From: Lepus europaeus
Taxonomy: Eukaryota; Chordata; Mammalia; Lagomorpha; Leporidae
Direction of reading: 5' to 3'
NCBI RefSeq assembly: GCF_033115175.1
Contig: NC_084838.1
Span: forward strand, 40,341,468 to 40,405,467
Length of the DNA: 64,000 nucleotides
Shown here: piece by piece, positions 12,549 to 23,070 of the stretch
Numbering within the stretch: the first letter of the stretch is position 1
How the letters are laid out: every line of letters starts with the position of its first letter
Notes under the pieces: model-generated
The model's input: the letters and a program-made list of their open reading frames with translations, nothing else
Database searches by the model: none
What the model was told of the DNA's origin: nothing
Position numbers and translations under genes: made by a program

Positions 12549-13261
12549 GCTCCCTTTCTGAGAATATGAGTTACATTACCAGTTTCTAGTAAGCATGGAG
12601 CCACCATCTCACTAGCCCCAGTGGACCTTTATATATATTGGCCATCAGCCTAGATCAACCTGTGATTTCAGATTCTTGCCTTGATTTTATATTGCTAAGG
12701 CAAAGGACTACCCTATTTCATACAAATTCTGAACTCAATATAACAATAGGTACAGCTATTAAATATGATCATGATATCTCAACTGACAATAACAAGGATA
12801 TAAGATGAATATTATGGGTGGCACAACCCTACAGTAACCTGTACTGGTAACGTTCCATGGAGAAGTCTGAGAAACTTGAAAGTATCTGTTAGCTAGGGAT
12901 TTGAAAACCAATCTTCAAGGAAATGGTAAAGGGAAAACAACAGCATCAATTTAGCCTGGGGTTGGGGGAGTGTTTAGGCTGTATCTCTAGTAACTGCTGG
13001 TTTCAGAGCCTTTTCTCATAGCCTATTCCTTCTTGCTGCTTTGGTCAAGGGCTTATAGTTTCATTTTAAGCATGGCCAACTGCACCTATGGTATTCATGA
13101 GATCTATTCCTGAATCTGCCTCTTCTCTCTTATCTACTCAGCAGAATCAAGATTACTCTCTCTCACCTGCCTATTTCCAAATGACTATCAACTTATTATG
13201 CAAACAATGAATACTAAAGAGCAGAGTAGGAAAGATTCATTTTCTGGGTTCTTTTTTAAAT

Positions 13262-13560
13262 TAAAAAAATTATTTATTTACTTGAGAGGTAGAGTTACAG
13301 ACAGACAGAGGGAGAGACAGATAGAAACGTCTTCCATCCACTGGTTCACTCCCCAAATGGCTGCAACAGCCATAGCTGGGCCGATCCAAAACCAGGAGAC
13401 AGGAGCTTCTACCAGGTCTCCCACACGGGTGCAGTGGCCAAAGCACATGGGCCATCTTCCACTGCTTTCCCAGTTGGGGAGTGAACCAGTGAATGGAAGA
13501 CTTCTCTCTCCCTGCCTCTACCTCTGTGTAACTCTGCCTTTCAAATAAATAAATTTTTAA
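13262..13560. mobile_element. Fold-back CSINE at inner end of left arm
   Basis: 13262-13472 is antisense (tail to core, ending GCTTTCCCAG). 13473-13560 is then sense 3' tail (TTGGGGAGTGAACCAGTGAA to AAATAAATTTTTAAG). The antisense part matches right-arm 41651-41838; the sense tail belongs to the target CSINE whose head is at 10961. This is the inner junction of the inserted arm. Confidence 0.85.
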
Positions 13561-13704
13561 GAAAGCATATACAGGGAAAAATTAGAAAATATTTTAAATT
13601 GAATAGTAATGAAAATATGTGTATCAAAAACATAAGGGTGCTGGCAACAGTATGCTTAATGGAAATATATAACTTCAGATGTTGTTAGAAAAGAAGAAAA
13701 CTTG

Positions 13705-13928
13705 GTGGGGGAGCGACAACATTGTGGCAAAGAAGGAGCTGGGAACTTCATCCAGGTCTCCCTCATGGGTGGCAGAGACTCAGGTACTTAGGCCCTCTTC
13801 CATTGCTTTCCCAGGCACATTTGCATGGAGCTAGATCAGAAGTAGAGTAGCCAGGACTTGAACTGAAGCCCATGTGGGATGCCAGCATTACAGGCTGCTG
13901 CTTAACCCACTGTGCCACAGTGCTGGCC
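13705..13928 (-). mobile_element. CSINE, antisense, lacking its 3' end
   Basis: It begins within the core (GAAGGAGCTGGGAACTTC) and ends TGTGCCACAGTGCTGGCC. Confidence 0.8.
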
Positions 13929-14537
13929 TCATAAGTTAGTTATTGAAGCATGAATGAAATTGATGAAATCCAGGCTTATCTAGATAAGAAAATAACAATA
14001 GGCAATAGCAGGAATGAAAACTGAGATATCATTACAGATTCTACAGATACTGAAAAGAATAATAGGGGTATATTATCAACAATCTTATTTCAAATTATTT
14101 ATCAACTTGGAATGAATTTCTTGAAAACCACAATTTACCTTAACTGACACAGAAGAAATGGAAAATGTCCTATGCCTTCTAAATAAATTTAATTTATAAT
14201 TAAAAACCTTCCCACTAAGAGACTCCAGGGGCAAATAATTTCACTGATGGATTGTATCAGATATGTAAAGACTAAATAACACCAATTTTACAGTCTTCAG
14301 AAAACAGAGATTATAGAACAAGTCATTTTATTATGTCAGCATAAACCTGGTATCAAAATAAAAGCTATTACACATGAAGAAAATTATAGGCTGTTACCCC
14401 TCATGGAGACAAATGCAAAAAATCATTAAACAAAATATAAGATCTGTCCCAGAAATACATAAAAAGAATACTGTATAACCCCGAAGTGGAGTTTATCCCA
14501 AGAACACAAAGGTAGCTCAACATTAAAAAATCAAATT

Positions 14538-14866
14538 TTGAGGCTGGCTCTGTGGTTTAGTAAGTTAAGCCTCTGCCTGCTGTGCTGGCATCCCATAAGG
14601 GCTCTGGTTCATGTTCCAGCTGCTCCTCTTCCAATCCAGCTCTCTTCCTGGGAAAGCAGTGGAGGATGGCCAAATGCTTGGGCCCCTGCACCCAAGAGGG
14701 AGACCTGGAAGAAGCTCCTGGCTCCTGGCTACTTGCGTAGGATCAGCCCAGCTCTGGCCATTGCAGCCATTTGGGGAGTGAACCAGCAGATGGAAGACCT
14801 TTTTCTCTCTCTCTCCCTCTCTCTGTCTGTAACTTTGCCTTTCAAATAAATAAATAAATCTTTTTC
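14538..14866 (+). mobile_element. CSINE in L1 RT-like region
   Basis: GAGGCTGGCTCTGTGG head to AAATAAATAAATCTTT. TSD AAAAAATCAAATT on both sides (about 14525 and 14867). Confidence 0.92.
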
Positions 14867-15234
14867 AAAAAATCAAATTATTTCTTCACATTAACAGAAT
14901 AAAGGAAAAGTGATATGATGACATTTCAATAGATTTAGAAAAAAAAAGTGGCCAAGTTCAAAACGCCTCAAAAATATTGTTACAAGGGTCAAATGAGATG
15001 ATGTACTCGAAATGTTTTGTAAACTGAAGTACACTGTACAACTGGAAAGTATTTTTATTGTTATCCCTCTGCTGTGACATCCTGAGATCTACAGGCTTCT
15101 TTTTGATAGGGACTTCTTGAGACTTGGACAACACACTTTTCAATTATTCCTTCTATGACCTCAGAATAGGACTCACTTGCATTGCATGGCAGACCACGAT
15201 GGAATAATAAAATAGTGACTACCACAAAGTCTAT

Positions 15235-15435
15235 ATTGCCGCTGGTACTTGAGGGCTTACTGTGTGCTGGGATCTGAGTTAGCACTCTTCATGCATTGCT
15301 TATTTTATCAAAGTAATTCCACTTTATGGATAAAAGAATAAGGATTTGAGACTAGATACCTTGGCCAAGTGCTCACACATAGTTTGTAGCAGAACTAATA
15401 GTCTAACTAAGGGTTACTCTAGAACTCCAGTTTTT
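15235..15435 (-). mobile_element. MIR, antisense, interrupted
   Basis: GGGCTTACTGTGTGCTGGGA, a degraded central region (ACTTTATGGATAAAAG) and CTTGGCCAAG follow the antisense MIR order. It continues after the CSINE at 15440-15749 as far as about 15790. Confidence 0.6.
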
Positions 15436-15439
15436 GTTT

Positions 15440-15749
15440 TTTTTAATTTTATTTTATTTCAAAGGCAGAGTTACAAAGAGGGAGAGACACAGAGAGAGGT
15501 CTTCCATCCGTTGGTTCATTCCCCAAATGGCTAAAATGGGGAGCTAGAGCTGGGCCAATCCAAAGCCAGGAGCCAGGAGCTTCCTCTGGGTCTCCCACAT
15601 GGGTGCAGGAGCCCAAGGACTTGGGCAATCCTTTGCTGCTTTCCTAGGTGCATTAGCAGGGAGCTGGATGTGAAGTGGAGCAGCTTAGACTCGAACCAGT
15701 GCTCACATGGGATACCAACATCGCAGGCAGCAGCTTTACCTGTGGCCAT
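15440..15749 (-). mobile_element. CSINE, antisense, inserted in MIR
   Basis: TTTATTTCAAAGGCAGAGTT tail module to CTTTACCTGTGGCCATCCC head. TSD GARCTCCAGTTTTT (about 15423 and 15753). Confidence 0.88.
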
Positions 15750-16297
15750 CCCTGAGCTCCAGTTTTTAAACCCTACACTGCCTTGACTCCTGCAGCAGTA
15801 TCTGGGAAGGGTTCGCTAAAGTTGGCTCTGTCCTCTTGGGTTTCCAGGGAGGCATGGGGCTGGTGTTGTATTTTTTTTTTCACATTATGAGTACTGTGCT
15901 AACACTGCATTAATAGAAAAAGAAAATCTTTAATTTTACTTTATTGCTTTTTAAATTCTTGATGAGCATTCTAAATTATAAAAGTAATGCACATCCATGG
16001 TAAACATATTAAAACCATTACAATGAGCACAAGTCTGTATCCCCACAATTCCTTTGTCTACTGCTTAGACAAAGCCACTGTCCACAGATTCTATGTATTC
16101 TTCCAGAAATTGTATAGGTATATGCAGATATATACATATTCTTGAACTACACAATGGGTCATCTATTCCTGTCAACTGCTTTTTTACTTAACAGTTTGCC
16201 TTGGAGAACTTTCTATAACAATACATGAAAGATTTACTTCATTCTTTTTATTTTAGTTATTTTTTCAATACTATACTGTTTTGTAAATTTACTTTTT

Positions 16298-16590
16298 TAA
16301 AATTTATTTTATTTGAAAAGCAGAGTTAGAAGGAAAGACAGATATCTTTCATATGCTGGTTCATTCCCCAAAAGGCTGCAGTGGTTGGAGCTGGGCCAGG
16401 CCAAAACCAAGAGCCCCAGTTCTCCCACATGGGTGCTGGGGCCCAGGCACTTGGGCTTTCGACTGCTGCCTTCGCAGGCACACCAGCAGGGAGCTGGATC
16501 AGAAGTGGAGTAGCCAGGTCTCAAACCAGCATCCATATGGGATTGCTGGCAGGCAGAGGCTTAACCCACTTTGCCACAATGCCAGCCTCA
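16298..16590 (-). mobile_element. CSINE, antisense
   Basis: TTTATTTGAAAAGCAGAGTT to CACAATGCCAGCC. TSD TAAATTTACTTTT on both sides (about 16284 and 16593). Confidence 0.92.
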
Positions 16591-16930
16591 TATAAATTTA
16601 CTTTTTGACAAATAAAAATTATATATACTTATAATGTACAACACAATATTTTGAAATATGTATGCACTGTGGAGTGCTAAATTGAGCTAATTAACATATG
16701 CTTTACTCACATATTTATCATTTTTTGTGGTGAGAACATTTAAAATCTATTCTTAGCAATGTTCAAGAATTTAATACACTGTCATTAACTATAGTCACCA
16801 TGTTATACCATAGTCATTCTTTTTAAAATATACATAATAGCCCACTGAATTACTATAATATTTTATTTTATTTTTTTAACTAGGACTCTATTGATGACTG
16901 TTTAGTTTTCTTCATTTAAAAAATTGTATA

Positions 16931-17254
16931 GGGGCAGGCCTTGTGGTGCAGCAGGTTAAGTCATCACTTGGGACACCCACATCCCATATTGGAGTGCCCA
17001 GTCAGAATCCCAGCCACTCTGCGTCCAAACCAGGTTCATACTAATGCACCTGGGAAGGCAGCAGATGATGGCCCAACTATATAGGTCCATACCACCCTTG
17101 TGGGAGACCTGGATATAGTTCTCTGCATGAGGCAGAAGCCTGACCCACTCCTGACTGTTGTGGGCAATTGAGGAGTGAACTAGGTTAGAAAATCTCTCCT
17201 CCATCTCTCCCTTTTTTGTCACTCTACCTTTTAATAAATAAATAAATCCTTTAA
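16931..17254 (+). mobile_element. CSINE, older
   Basis: GGGGCAGGCCTTGTGGTGCA head to AATAAATAAATAAATCC tail. Confidence 0.85.
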
Positions 17255-17954
17255 ACAATATATTACAAATAACACTGCAATTTTGCACATACATCTTACG
17301 CAGATGTGAGTATTTCTACAGGAAAAATTCAAGAAAGAGGCGTTGCTACATTGAGGGGTGTATGCACTTTAAATCTTTGTATATTGTCAGACTGCCCTAC
17401 AAAAAAGTTGCATCAGTTGGCACTCCCATCACAATGTATGACAGTGCCTGTTACCCTGAATATCACTGTGTGAAGATTTTGAGATGTTTCCTAATCGCAA
17501 ACACTTATCGAGTGCCTTCTGTGTGCTTTAGGCACTGCTCTGGGCTCATGGATTTGAAATGCATTCAGTGTAGCCAGAGGAAGACATGTTGGTGAATTGC
17601 TGGTCCTTTGGGAGTTAGAGCTTCTCCTCTTTTAGAAATGGAGACTGCAAGCTGGTGAGGTATTGAGTTTCAATTTAGCTTAATGGAAACCTGTTAGTGA
17701 GTTTAAAATAAGGACCAAGACTGGAATGGTCAATGGAATTCCCCGGGCCCCAGAAAGGAGTATGAAAAGTTTATGGGTTTCATGCTTGGATGAGCCCCTC
17801 TTTCTAGGAACAGTCATGCTTCTGCATTGAACTCTTCAGTGGAGATGCCAGCTGCTGAAGTCTGGTCATCCCTAGAGCAGGTACTTCTTGGAGGCAAAGG
17901 GCCACACAGGTGTTGTATGGCTGAGGGTGTGGTAGAGTTTATAAAAGGGAATGT

Positions 17955-18100
17955 AATGCTGCCAGCCATCATTTACTGGGCACAAATTCTGGCCAGACAC
18001 GAAACTGTGCTTTGTGTGCACCAACTCATGTAATCCTCATAGCAAGACAATGATGGTCTGAGAGGGTGTCTTTATGATGCCCATTTTAAAGACAAAAATA
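17955..18100 (-). mobile_element. MIR, antisense
   Basis: CATTTACTGGGCACAAATTC, CAACTCATGTAATCCTCATA and TGCCCATTTTAAAGACAAA follow the MIR antisense consensus in order. Confidence 0.65.
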
Positions 18101-18101
18101 C

Positions 18102-18420
18102 TCAGCCTGTGTTGTGGCACAGCAGGTTAAATCACTGCTTGCAACGCTGGTATCCTGTACTGCCGTGCTGATTCGAGTCCTGGCTGCTCTGCTTCTGATC
18201 CAGCTCCCTGCTAATGTACCTGGGAAAGCAGTAGAAGATAGCTCAAGTCCTTGGACCCTTGCTACCCATGTGGGAAATCTGGAAGGAGTGCCTGTCTACT
18301 GGCTTCAGGTGTTGTGGTCATTTGGGGAGTGAACCAGCAGATGGAAGACTCTCTCCCTCTCTCTCTCTCTGTCTCCTTCTCTCTCTGCCTTTCAAATAAA
18401 TGTCTTTAAAAAAAAAAAAG
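18102..18420 (+). mobile_element. CSINE, older
   Basis: GCCTGTGTTGTGGCACAGCA head to AAATAAATGTCTTT(A)n. It is followed directly by a short antisense piece. Confidence 0.88.
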
Positions 18421-18500
18421 ATTCATTTACTTTATTTGAAAGGCAGAGTTACAGAGAGGCAAGCAGCGGCTTTACCCACTATACCACAGCTCCAGCCCCT
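18421..18500 (-). mobile_element. CSINE, antisense, large internal deletion
   Basis: The tail module (TTTATTTGAAAGGCAGAGTT) is joined directly to the head (ACTATACCACAGCTCCAGCC); the core is missing. Confidence 0.75.
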
Positions 18501-18516
18501 CTTTCTGTGCCTTTTT

Positions 18517-18858
18517 GATTTTTTTTTGAGAGGCAGAGTGGACAGTGAGAGAGGGAGACAGAGAGAAAGGTCTTGCTTTGCCGTTGGTTCACCCTCCAAT
18601 GGCCGCCGCGGTTGGTGCGCTACGGCCGGTGCACCGCGCTGATCCGAAGGCAGGAGCCAGGTGCTTCTCCTGGTCTCCCATGGGGTGCAGGACCCAAGCA
18701 CTTGGGCCATCCTCCACTGCACTCCCGGGCCACAGCAGAGAGCTGGCCTGGAAGAGGGGCAACCGGGACAGAATCCGGCGCCCCGATCGGGACTAGAACC
18801 CGGTGTGCCGGCACCGCAAGGCGGAGGATTAGCCTAGTGAGCCGCGGCGCTGGCCTTG
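18517..18858 (-). mobile_element. CSINE, young, antisense
   Basis: TTTTTTTTGAGAGGCAGAGT to GCGGCGCTGGCC. Perfect TSD CTGTGCCTTTTT at 18505-18516 and 18859-18870. Confidence 0.95.
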
Positions 18859-19285
18859 CTGTGCCTTTTTAAAGTGTGTGCATTGTATCTGCGTGTATTT
18901 GATCTGAGGTTTACCATATATATCCACAAAGTGTTATACCACTTCAGCTTCACAATGTAATAACTTTTTGTTTTGTTTTTGTTTGTTTCTTTTTTTCTTA
19001 CAATGTAATAACCTTATAGCATGGTAATTTCATTTGTCACCACGATCTCTTCCTTTGTCTTTTTGTTGTCACATATTTTATTTCTACATTCATTATAAGC
19101 TCCACTTGACAATGATTTTTTTTTTTTTTGCTTTAAACTGTTGCATGTCTTTTAAGACAATAGAAAAAAAACGAGTCTTTAATATTTACCCGCACCTTTT
19201 CCATTACTAATTACTTTTTGGTCCTTCCCATAGACCAAATTTCCATCAGGTATAGTTTTCTTTGAAACTAAAAAACTTCCTTTAG

Positions 19286-19627
19286 GGCCGGCGCCGCGGC
19301 TCAATAGGCTAATCCTCTGCCTAGCGGCGCTGGCACACCAGGTTCTAGTCCCGGTCAGGGCACCGGATTCTGTCCCAGTTGCCCCTCTTCCAGGCCAGCT
19401 CTCTGCTGTGGCCCGGGAGTGCAGTGGAGGATGGCCCAAGTCTTTGGGCCCTGCACTCACATGGGAGACCAGGAGAAGCACCTGGCTCCTGCCATTGGAT
19501 CAGCGCGATGAGCCGGCCGCAGCGGCCATTGGAGGGTGAACCAACGGCAAAGGAAGACCTTTCTCTCTGTCTCTCTCTCTCACTATCCACTCTGCCTGTC
19601 AAAAATTAAAAAAAAAAAAAAAAAAAA
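19286..19627 (+). mobile_element. CSINE, young
   Basis: GGGCCGGCGCCGCGGCTCAA head, poly(A) tail. TSD AACTTCCTTTAG before and after. Confidence 0.95.
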
Positions 19628-19837
19628 GAACTTCCTTTAGTAGTTCTTGTAGTAAATGGGTAACCATGATTCTCTCCACTTTAGTCTTCCAAAAATATAT
19701 TTATTTCACTCTCCTTTCTGAGCGATACTCTCGCTAAATAGAAAATTCTGAACTGATAGTAATTTTCAATGCTTTAAATATGCCATTTCATTATCTTCCG
19801 GTTTATCATCATTGTTTATGATAAAAAGTCAACCATA

Positions 19838-20168
19838 GGCTGGCGCTGCGGCTCACTAGGCTAATCCTCTGCCTGCGGCGCTGGTACTCCGGGTTCTAGT
19901 CCCGGTTGCGGCGCCAGATTCTGTCCCGGTTGCTCCTCTTCCAGTCTAGCTCTCTGCTGTGGCACGGGAAGGCAGTGGAGGATGGCCCAAGTGCTTGGGC
20001 CCTGCACCCTCATGGGAGACCAGGAAGAAGCACCTGGCTCCTGGCTTCAGATCGGCGCAGCTCGCTGGCCATAGTGGCCATTTGTGGGGTGAACCAATGG
20101 AAGGAAGACTTTTCTCTCTGTCTCTCTCTCTCTCACTAACTCTGCCTGTCAAAAAAAAAAAAAAAAAA
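19838..20168 (+). mobile_element. CSINE, young
   Basis: GGCTGGCGCTGCGGCTCACT head, CTGTC(A)n tail. TSD GTCAACCATA at 19828-19837 and 20170-20179. Confidence 0.95.
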
Positions 20169-20328
20169 GGTCAACCATAATTCAAACCACTGTTCCCCTG
20201 TATGCAAGGTGTCATTTTTTTCTGGCTAGTTCCAAGATTTTATTTCTACCTTTGGATTCCTGCAGTTTGATTATGAAGGAGTAAGATGTGGTTTTATTTC
20301 CATCTATCCTGTTTGAGGTTCAATGAGG

Positions 20329-20632
20329 TTTTTTTGTTTTTGACAGGCAGAGTTAGACAGTGAGAGAGAAAGGTCTTCCTTTTCCATTGGTTCACCCCCC
20401 AAATGGCCGCCATGGCTGGTGCGCTGTGCCGATCCGAAGCCAGGAGCCAGGTACTTCCTCCTGGCCTCCCAAGCAGGTGCAGGGCCCAATCATCTGGGCC
20501 ATCCTCCACTGCCTTCCCAGGCCACAGCAGAGAGCTGGACTGGAAGAGGAGCAACCGGGACTAGAACCCGGCGCCCATACGGATGCTGGTGCCACAGGCA
20601 GAGGATTAACCAAGTGAGCCATGGTGCTGGCC
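20329..20632 (-). mobile_element. CSINE, young, antisense
   Basis: TTTTGACAGGCAGAGTTAGA tail module to CCATGGTGCTGGCCCC head. Confidence 0.93.
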
Positions 20633-21089
20633 CCTTGATGAGCTTCTAATTATCGTACAAATTTTCCACCAAGTTTGAGAAAATAATGGTCATTATTTCT
20701 TCAAACATTTCTCCTCTCCCTTTTTCCTTTTGATATTCCAACTATATATATATCTTCCAAACACATAGATGATATATTTCTACAGATAACTGTGGCTCTT
20801 TAAAAAAAAAACCAAACATTTGTTTCTCTCTGTTATTCAGATTAAATAATTTCTACAGATCCATCTTTACATTCAGCTGTGAGACCCATCCAATGAATTT
20901 TTCATTTCTGATATTATATTTTTCTATTGTTTCCATTTTTCTGCTTAGATTCCCCATCTATTCATCAAGATAATATTTTCTTTAAATCCATAAATATACT
21001 TAGAACAGCTGCAAAATCTAATATCTGGGTTATCTTACTGTTACCATCATCCTTTCATATTTTCCCAAGCCATAATCAAGAAATTGTCC

Positions 21090-21380
21090 TGACAGGCATT
21101 TGGCATAGCAGTTAGAATGCCACTTGGGAATGTCTGCATCCCATATTGGTGAGCCTGAGTTGAGTCCTAGCATCACTCCCGAATCCGGTTTCCTGCTAAC
21201 ACAAGCCTGAGAGGCAGAAGGCGAAGGCTCAAGTGGATTCCCATCATCTGAGTGGGACATCTGTATTGAGTTCCTGTCTCCTGGCTTTGGCTTGGCCCAG
21301 ACTCAGCTGTTGCAGGTATTTGGGGAATGAACCAATGTATGAAAGGTCTTTCTGCCTTTCAAATAAATAAATAAAAATAA
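21090..21380 (+). mobile_element. CSINE, older variant
   Basis: GACAGGCATTTGGCATAGCA head, diverged core, AAATAAATAAATAAAAATAA tail. TSD AAATTGTCCY. Confidence 0.88.
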
Positions 21381-22405
21381 AATTGTCCCCAGGCAGACAG
21401 AGAGGGTAGGTATACGACTTGTGTTGAGTGTTTTCCTTCCTGTAGGAATCACTGCCCTGTGTCATCTGTTGTCTAATGCCTAAAACTAGTGGTCTCATCT
21501 ACCTTATCCAGGTTTGTAGTTGTTCATAGTTGGAGGGCAAGTCCAGTACCGATTACTTCATCATGGCCAGAATGAATGGCCTCTACATCAAGATCTTCAA
21601 TAGGTACATATAAAGTGTACTGTATTTTAAAATTCATTGCAGAAACATGCTATTTGAAAAACCATACAATAAAAGCTTTTGTAATGGACAGAAACTTTTG
21701 TAATGTAAATATTAGTCCTGAATGAAGGCATTGGACTGGAAGAAATCCGAGGACCCTTTTTTGTGCAATTCATGAGAAATAAATTTACCAGGAAGAAAGC
21801 AGAAGTTAGTTTAGAGTAAAACAAGTTATATCTTGAACCAGAGGAGCCAAGGAAAAAGAGTACCTCCTCCTAAGGGACATTGCCCTGCTCAGTTTTGGCT
21901 GCTGGAAGAGGCATAGGATCTTGTTCCTCACTGATATCGCCTATCACGAACATATGAGCCATAGGCAATCAGATTCCCTCTCTGACAATTTGAATTAGGA
22001 CAACAAAGAGCACCAACAGCTGAATGGAGCTACTGATGGAAATGCTCGTGAGATACAAGAGGCCAGAGTGGCCACAAAGAACCAGAAAAATACTTGAGTT
22101 ATTAGGGAGCGGAGACCATGGGAAAGCTGGCTGGTTGCAAAATGAGAATAGAGGATGAAACATAATTGCTAAGAAAAGTAGACAGTCCGTGAGAAATAAG
22201 GAGAAACTAGCCAATCCCAACACCAGTTTCAGAACCGATGGCTTTCCAATTCCAATTCTAGACTATCTCTAAATTTTTAACACCTATCTACAAACGCATA
22301 CAAATACACCCTTTTTCTTCTCTCAGCCTCCTTTATTTGAGGCAACTTAAGTGAGTCTCTGTTCTTTGCGACTTAAAAAGCTTAACTAAAATCTATGTGC
22401 CTTAG
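21381..22405. other. DNAI1 intron 1
   Basis: No repeat or exon recognised. The open frames here are short and show no family I know. Confidence 0.5.
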
Positions 22406-22665
22406 TGATGGGTGTTGTGGTGCAGCGGGTTAAGTTGCCACTTGCAATGTTGGCATCCCATGTTGAAGAGTTTGAGTCCCAGCTACTCCACTCTTGATCC
22501 AGCTCCCTGCTAATGAGCTTGGAAAGCAGAGAATGATGGCTCAAATACTTGAGTTCCTGGCACCTGCATGGGAGACATGGATGGAGTTCCTGGCTCCTGT
22601 CTTCAGCCTAGCTCTGCCCTGGTTGTTGTGATCATTTGAGGAATCAATGAACCAGTGGGTTTGTT

Positions 22666-22713
<48 letters not shown>

Positions 22714-22780
22714 CACAAACTCCCTCTCCATCACTCTACCTTGCAAATGAATAAATAAATAAATAAATGCTTTTAAAAAA
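22406..22780 (+). mobile_element. CSINE, older, with long (CT)n
   Basis: GGGTGTTGTGGTGCAGCGGG head. About 22 CT units at 22668-22711, then AAATGAATAAATAAATAAAT. Confidence 0.88.
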
Positions 22781-22924
22781 TAAAGTATATGTGCCTCAGA
22801 ATCTGCCTGGCCCATAAAGGACAGGAAGAGTAGAGAAGAACTGGGTATTCCAGGCATGAACTGTTTTTTTCTGCAGGCCCAGGAAGTTAATATCCAACGC
22901 ATTATAGTACATACCTTTCGATCA

Positions 22925-23070
22925 TTCATTTATTCATTCATCACTGTTCATCCACCCAGTATGCATTTAGCATCTATTATGTGCCAGTCCCTAGGAAGCC
23001 AGCTAAAGAAAAGGCAAGGCTGAGTTGATTCCCACACCCAAGGTTCTCAAATACAGAGGGTGAGATAAAA
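22925..23070 (-). mobile_element. L2 3'-end fragment, antisense
   Basis: TTCATTTATTCATTCATCAC followed by CATCTATTATGTGCCAGTCC, the standard L2 3'-end signature in reverse. Confidence 0.55.

Larger units (their letters stand above)
11080..13472 (-). repeat. Left arm of inverted duplication (derived copy, in DNAI1 intron 1)
   Basis: This is the reverse complement of 41651-44010. The match begins inside a CSINE core (about 11080) and ends in the core of an antisense CSINE at 13472. Between 11.30 and 11.90 kb I count about four substitutions and one 5-bp indel in roughly 590 bases. From 12.84 to 13.05 kb there are several more, and from 13.06 kb inward identity drops to roughly 85-90%. The arm carries a private CSINE at 12123-12459. 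It sits inside a target CSINE whose head is 10961-11080 and whose tail is 13473-13560. That CSINE in turn lies in an old L1 that resumes on the far side, so this arm is the inserted copy. Confidence 0.93.
9080..14970 (+). mobile_element. Degenerate L1 (L1M) ORF2 region, heavily interrupted
   Basis: Pieces at about 9080-9858, 10177-10241, 10578-10598, 13557-13704, 13929-14537 and 14867-14970 follow the order of an L1. They include an endonuclease-region-like part (AGTCAGCTTTAAGACAAGTA; GGCCTAATTAACATTTACAG), then GAAAAATTAGAAAATATTTT. An RT-region-like part follows (GTCAGCATAAACCTGGTATC; TGGAGTTTATCCCAAGAACA; ACATTAACAGAATAAAGG). It is full of stops and frameshifts. CSINEs and the left duplication arm are inserted in it. 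The element reads on past the arm at 13.56 kb, which fixes the arm as an insertion. Confidence 0.7.
15890..17470 (-). mobile_element. L1M 3' UTR region, antisense, interrupted
   Basis: Typical antisense L1M phrases include GTAATGCACATCCATGGTAA, ATTCTTCCAGAAATTGTATA, AACTATAGTCACCATGTTAT and GTGAGTATTTCTACAGG. ACTCCCATCACAATGTATGA is also present. It is split by CSINEs at 16298-16590 and 16931-17254. Confidence 0.65.
18871..21089 (-). mobile_element. L1M-type region, antisense, with three nested CSINEs
   Basis: Ordered fragments match antisense L1 3'-region phrases: AACTTCCTTTAGTAGTTCTT, GTCAACCATAATTCAAACCA, GCAGTTTGATTATGAAGGAG and GGTCATTATTTCTTCAAACA. It is interrupted by CSINEs at 19286, 19838 and 20329; the target sequence resumes exactly after each TSD. 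Confidence 0.6.

Noticed and set aside
11080-13472. The two arms as two copies of one unknown dispersed repeat
   Set aside because: The shared block is a composite of at least three CSINE pieces plus unique sequence, its ends lie within CSINE cores, and the outer CSINE's TSD is preserved only at the right copy. That is the pattern of a duplicated segment.
9080-14970. Intact, active L1
   Set aside because: The fragments are strongly diverged, frameshifted and cut by many insertions; no long ORF survives.
22668-22711. Long (CT)n/(GA)n tracts as independent regulatory GAGA elements
   Set aside because: Most lie at the standard CT-rich position just before CSINE tails and are part of the elements.
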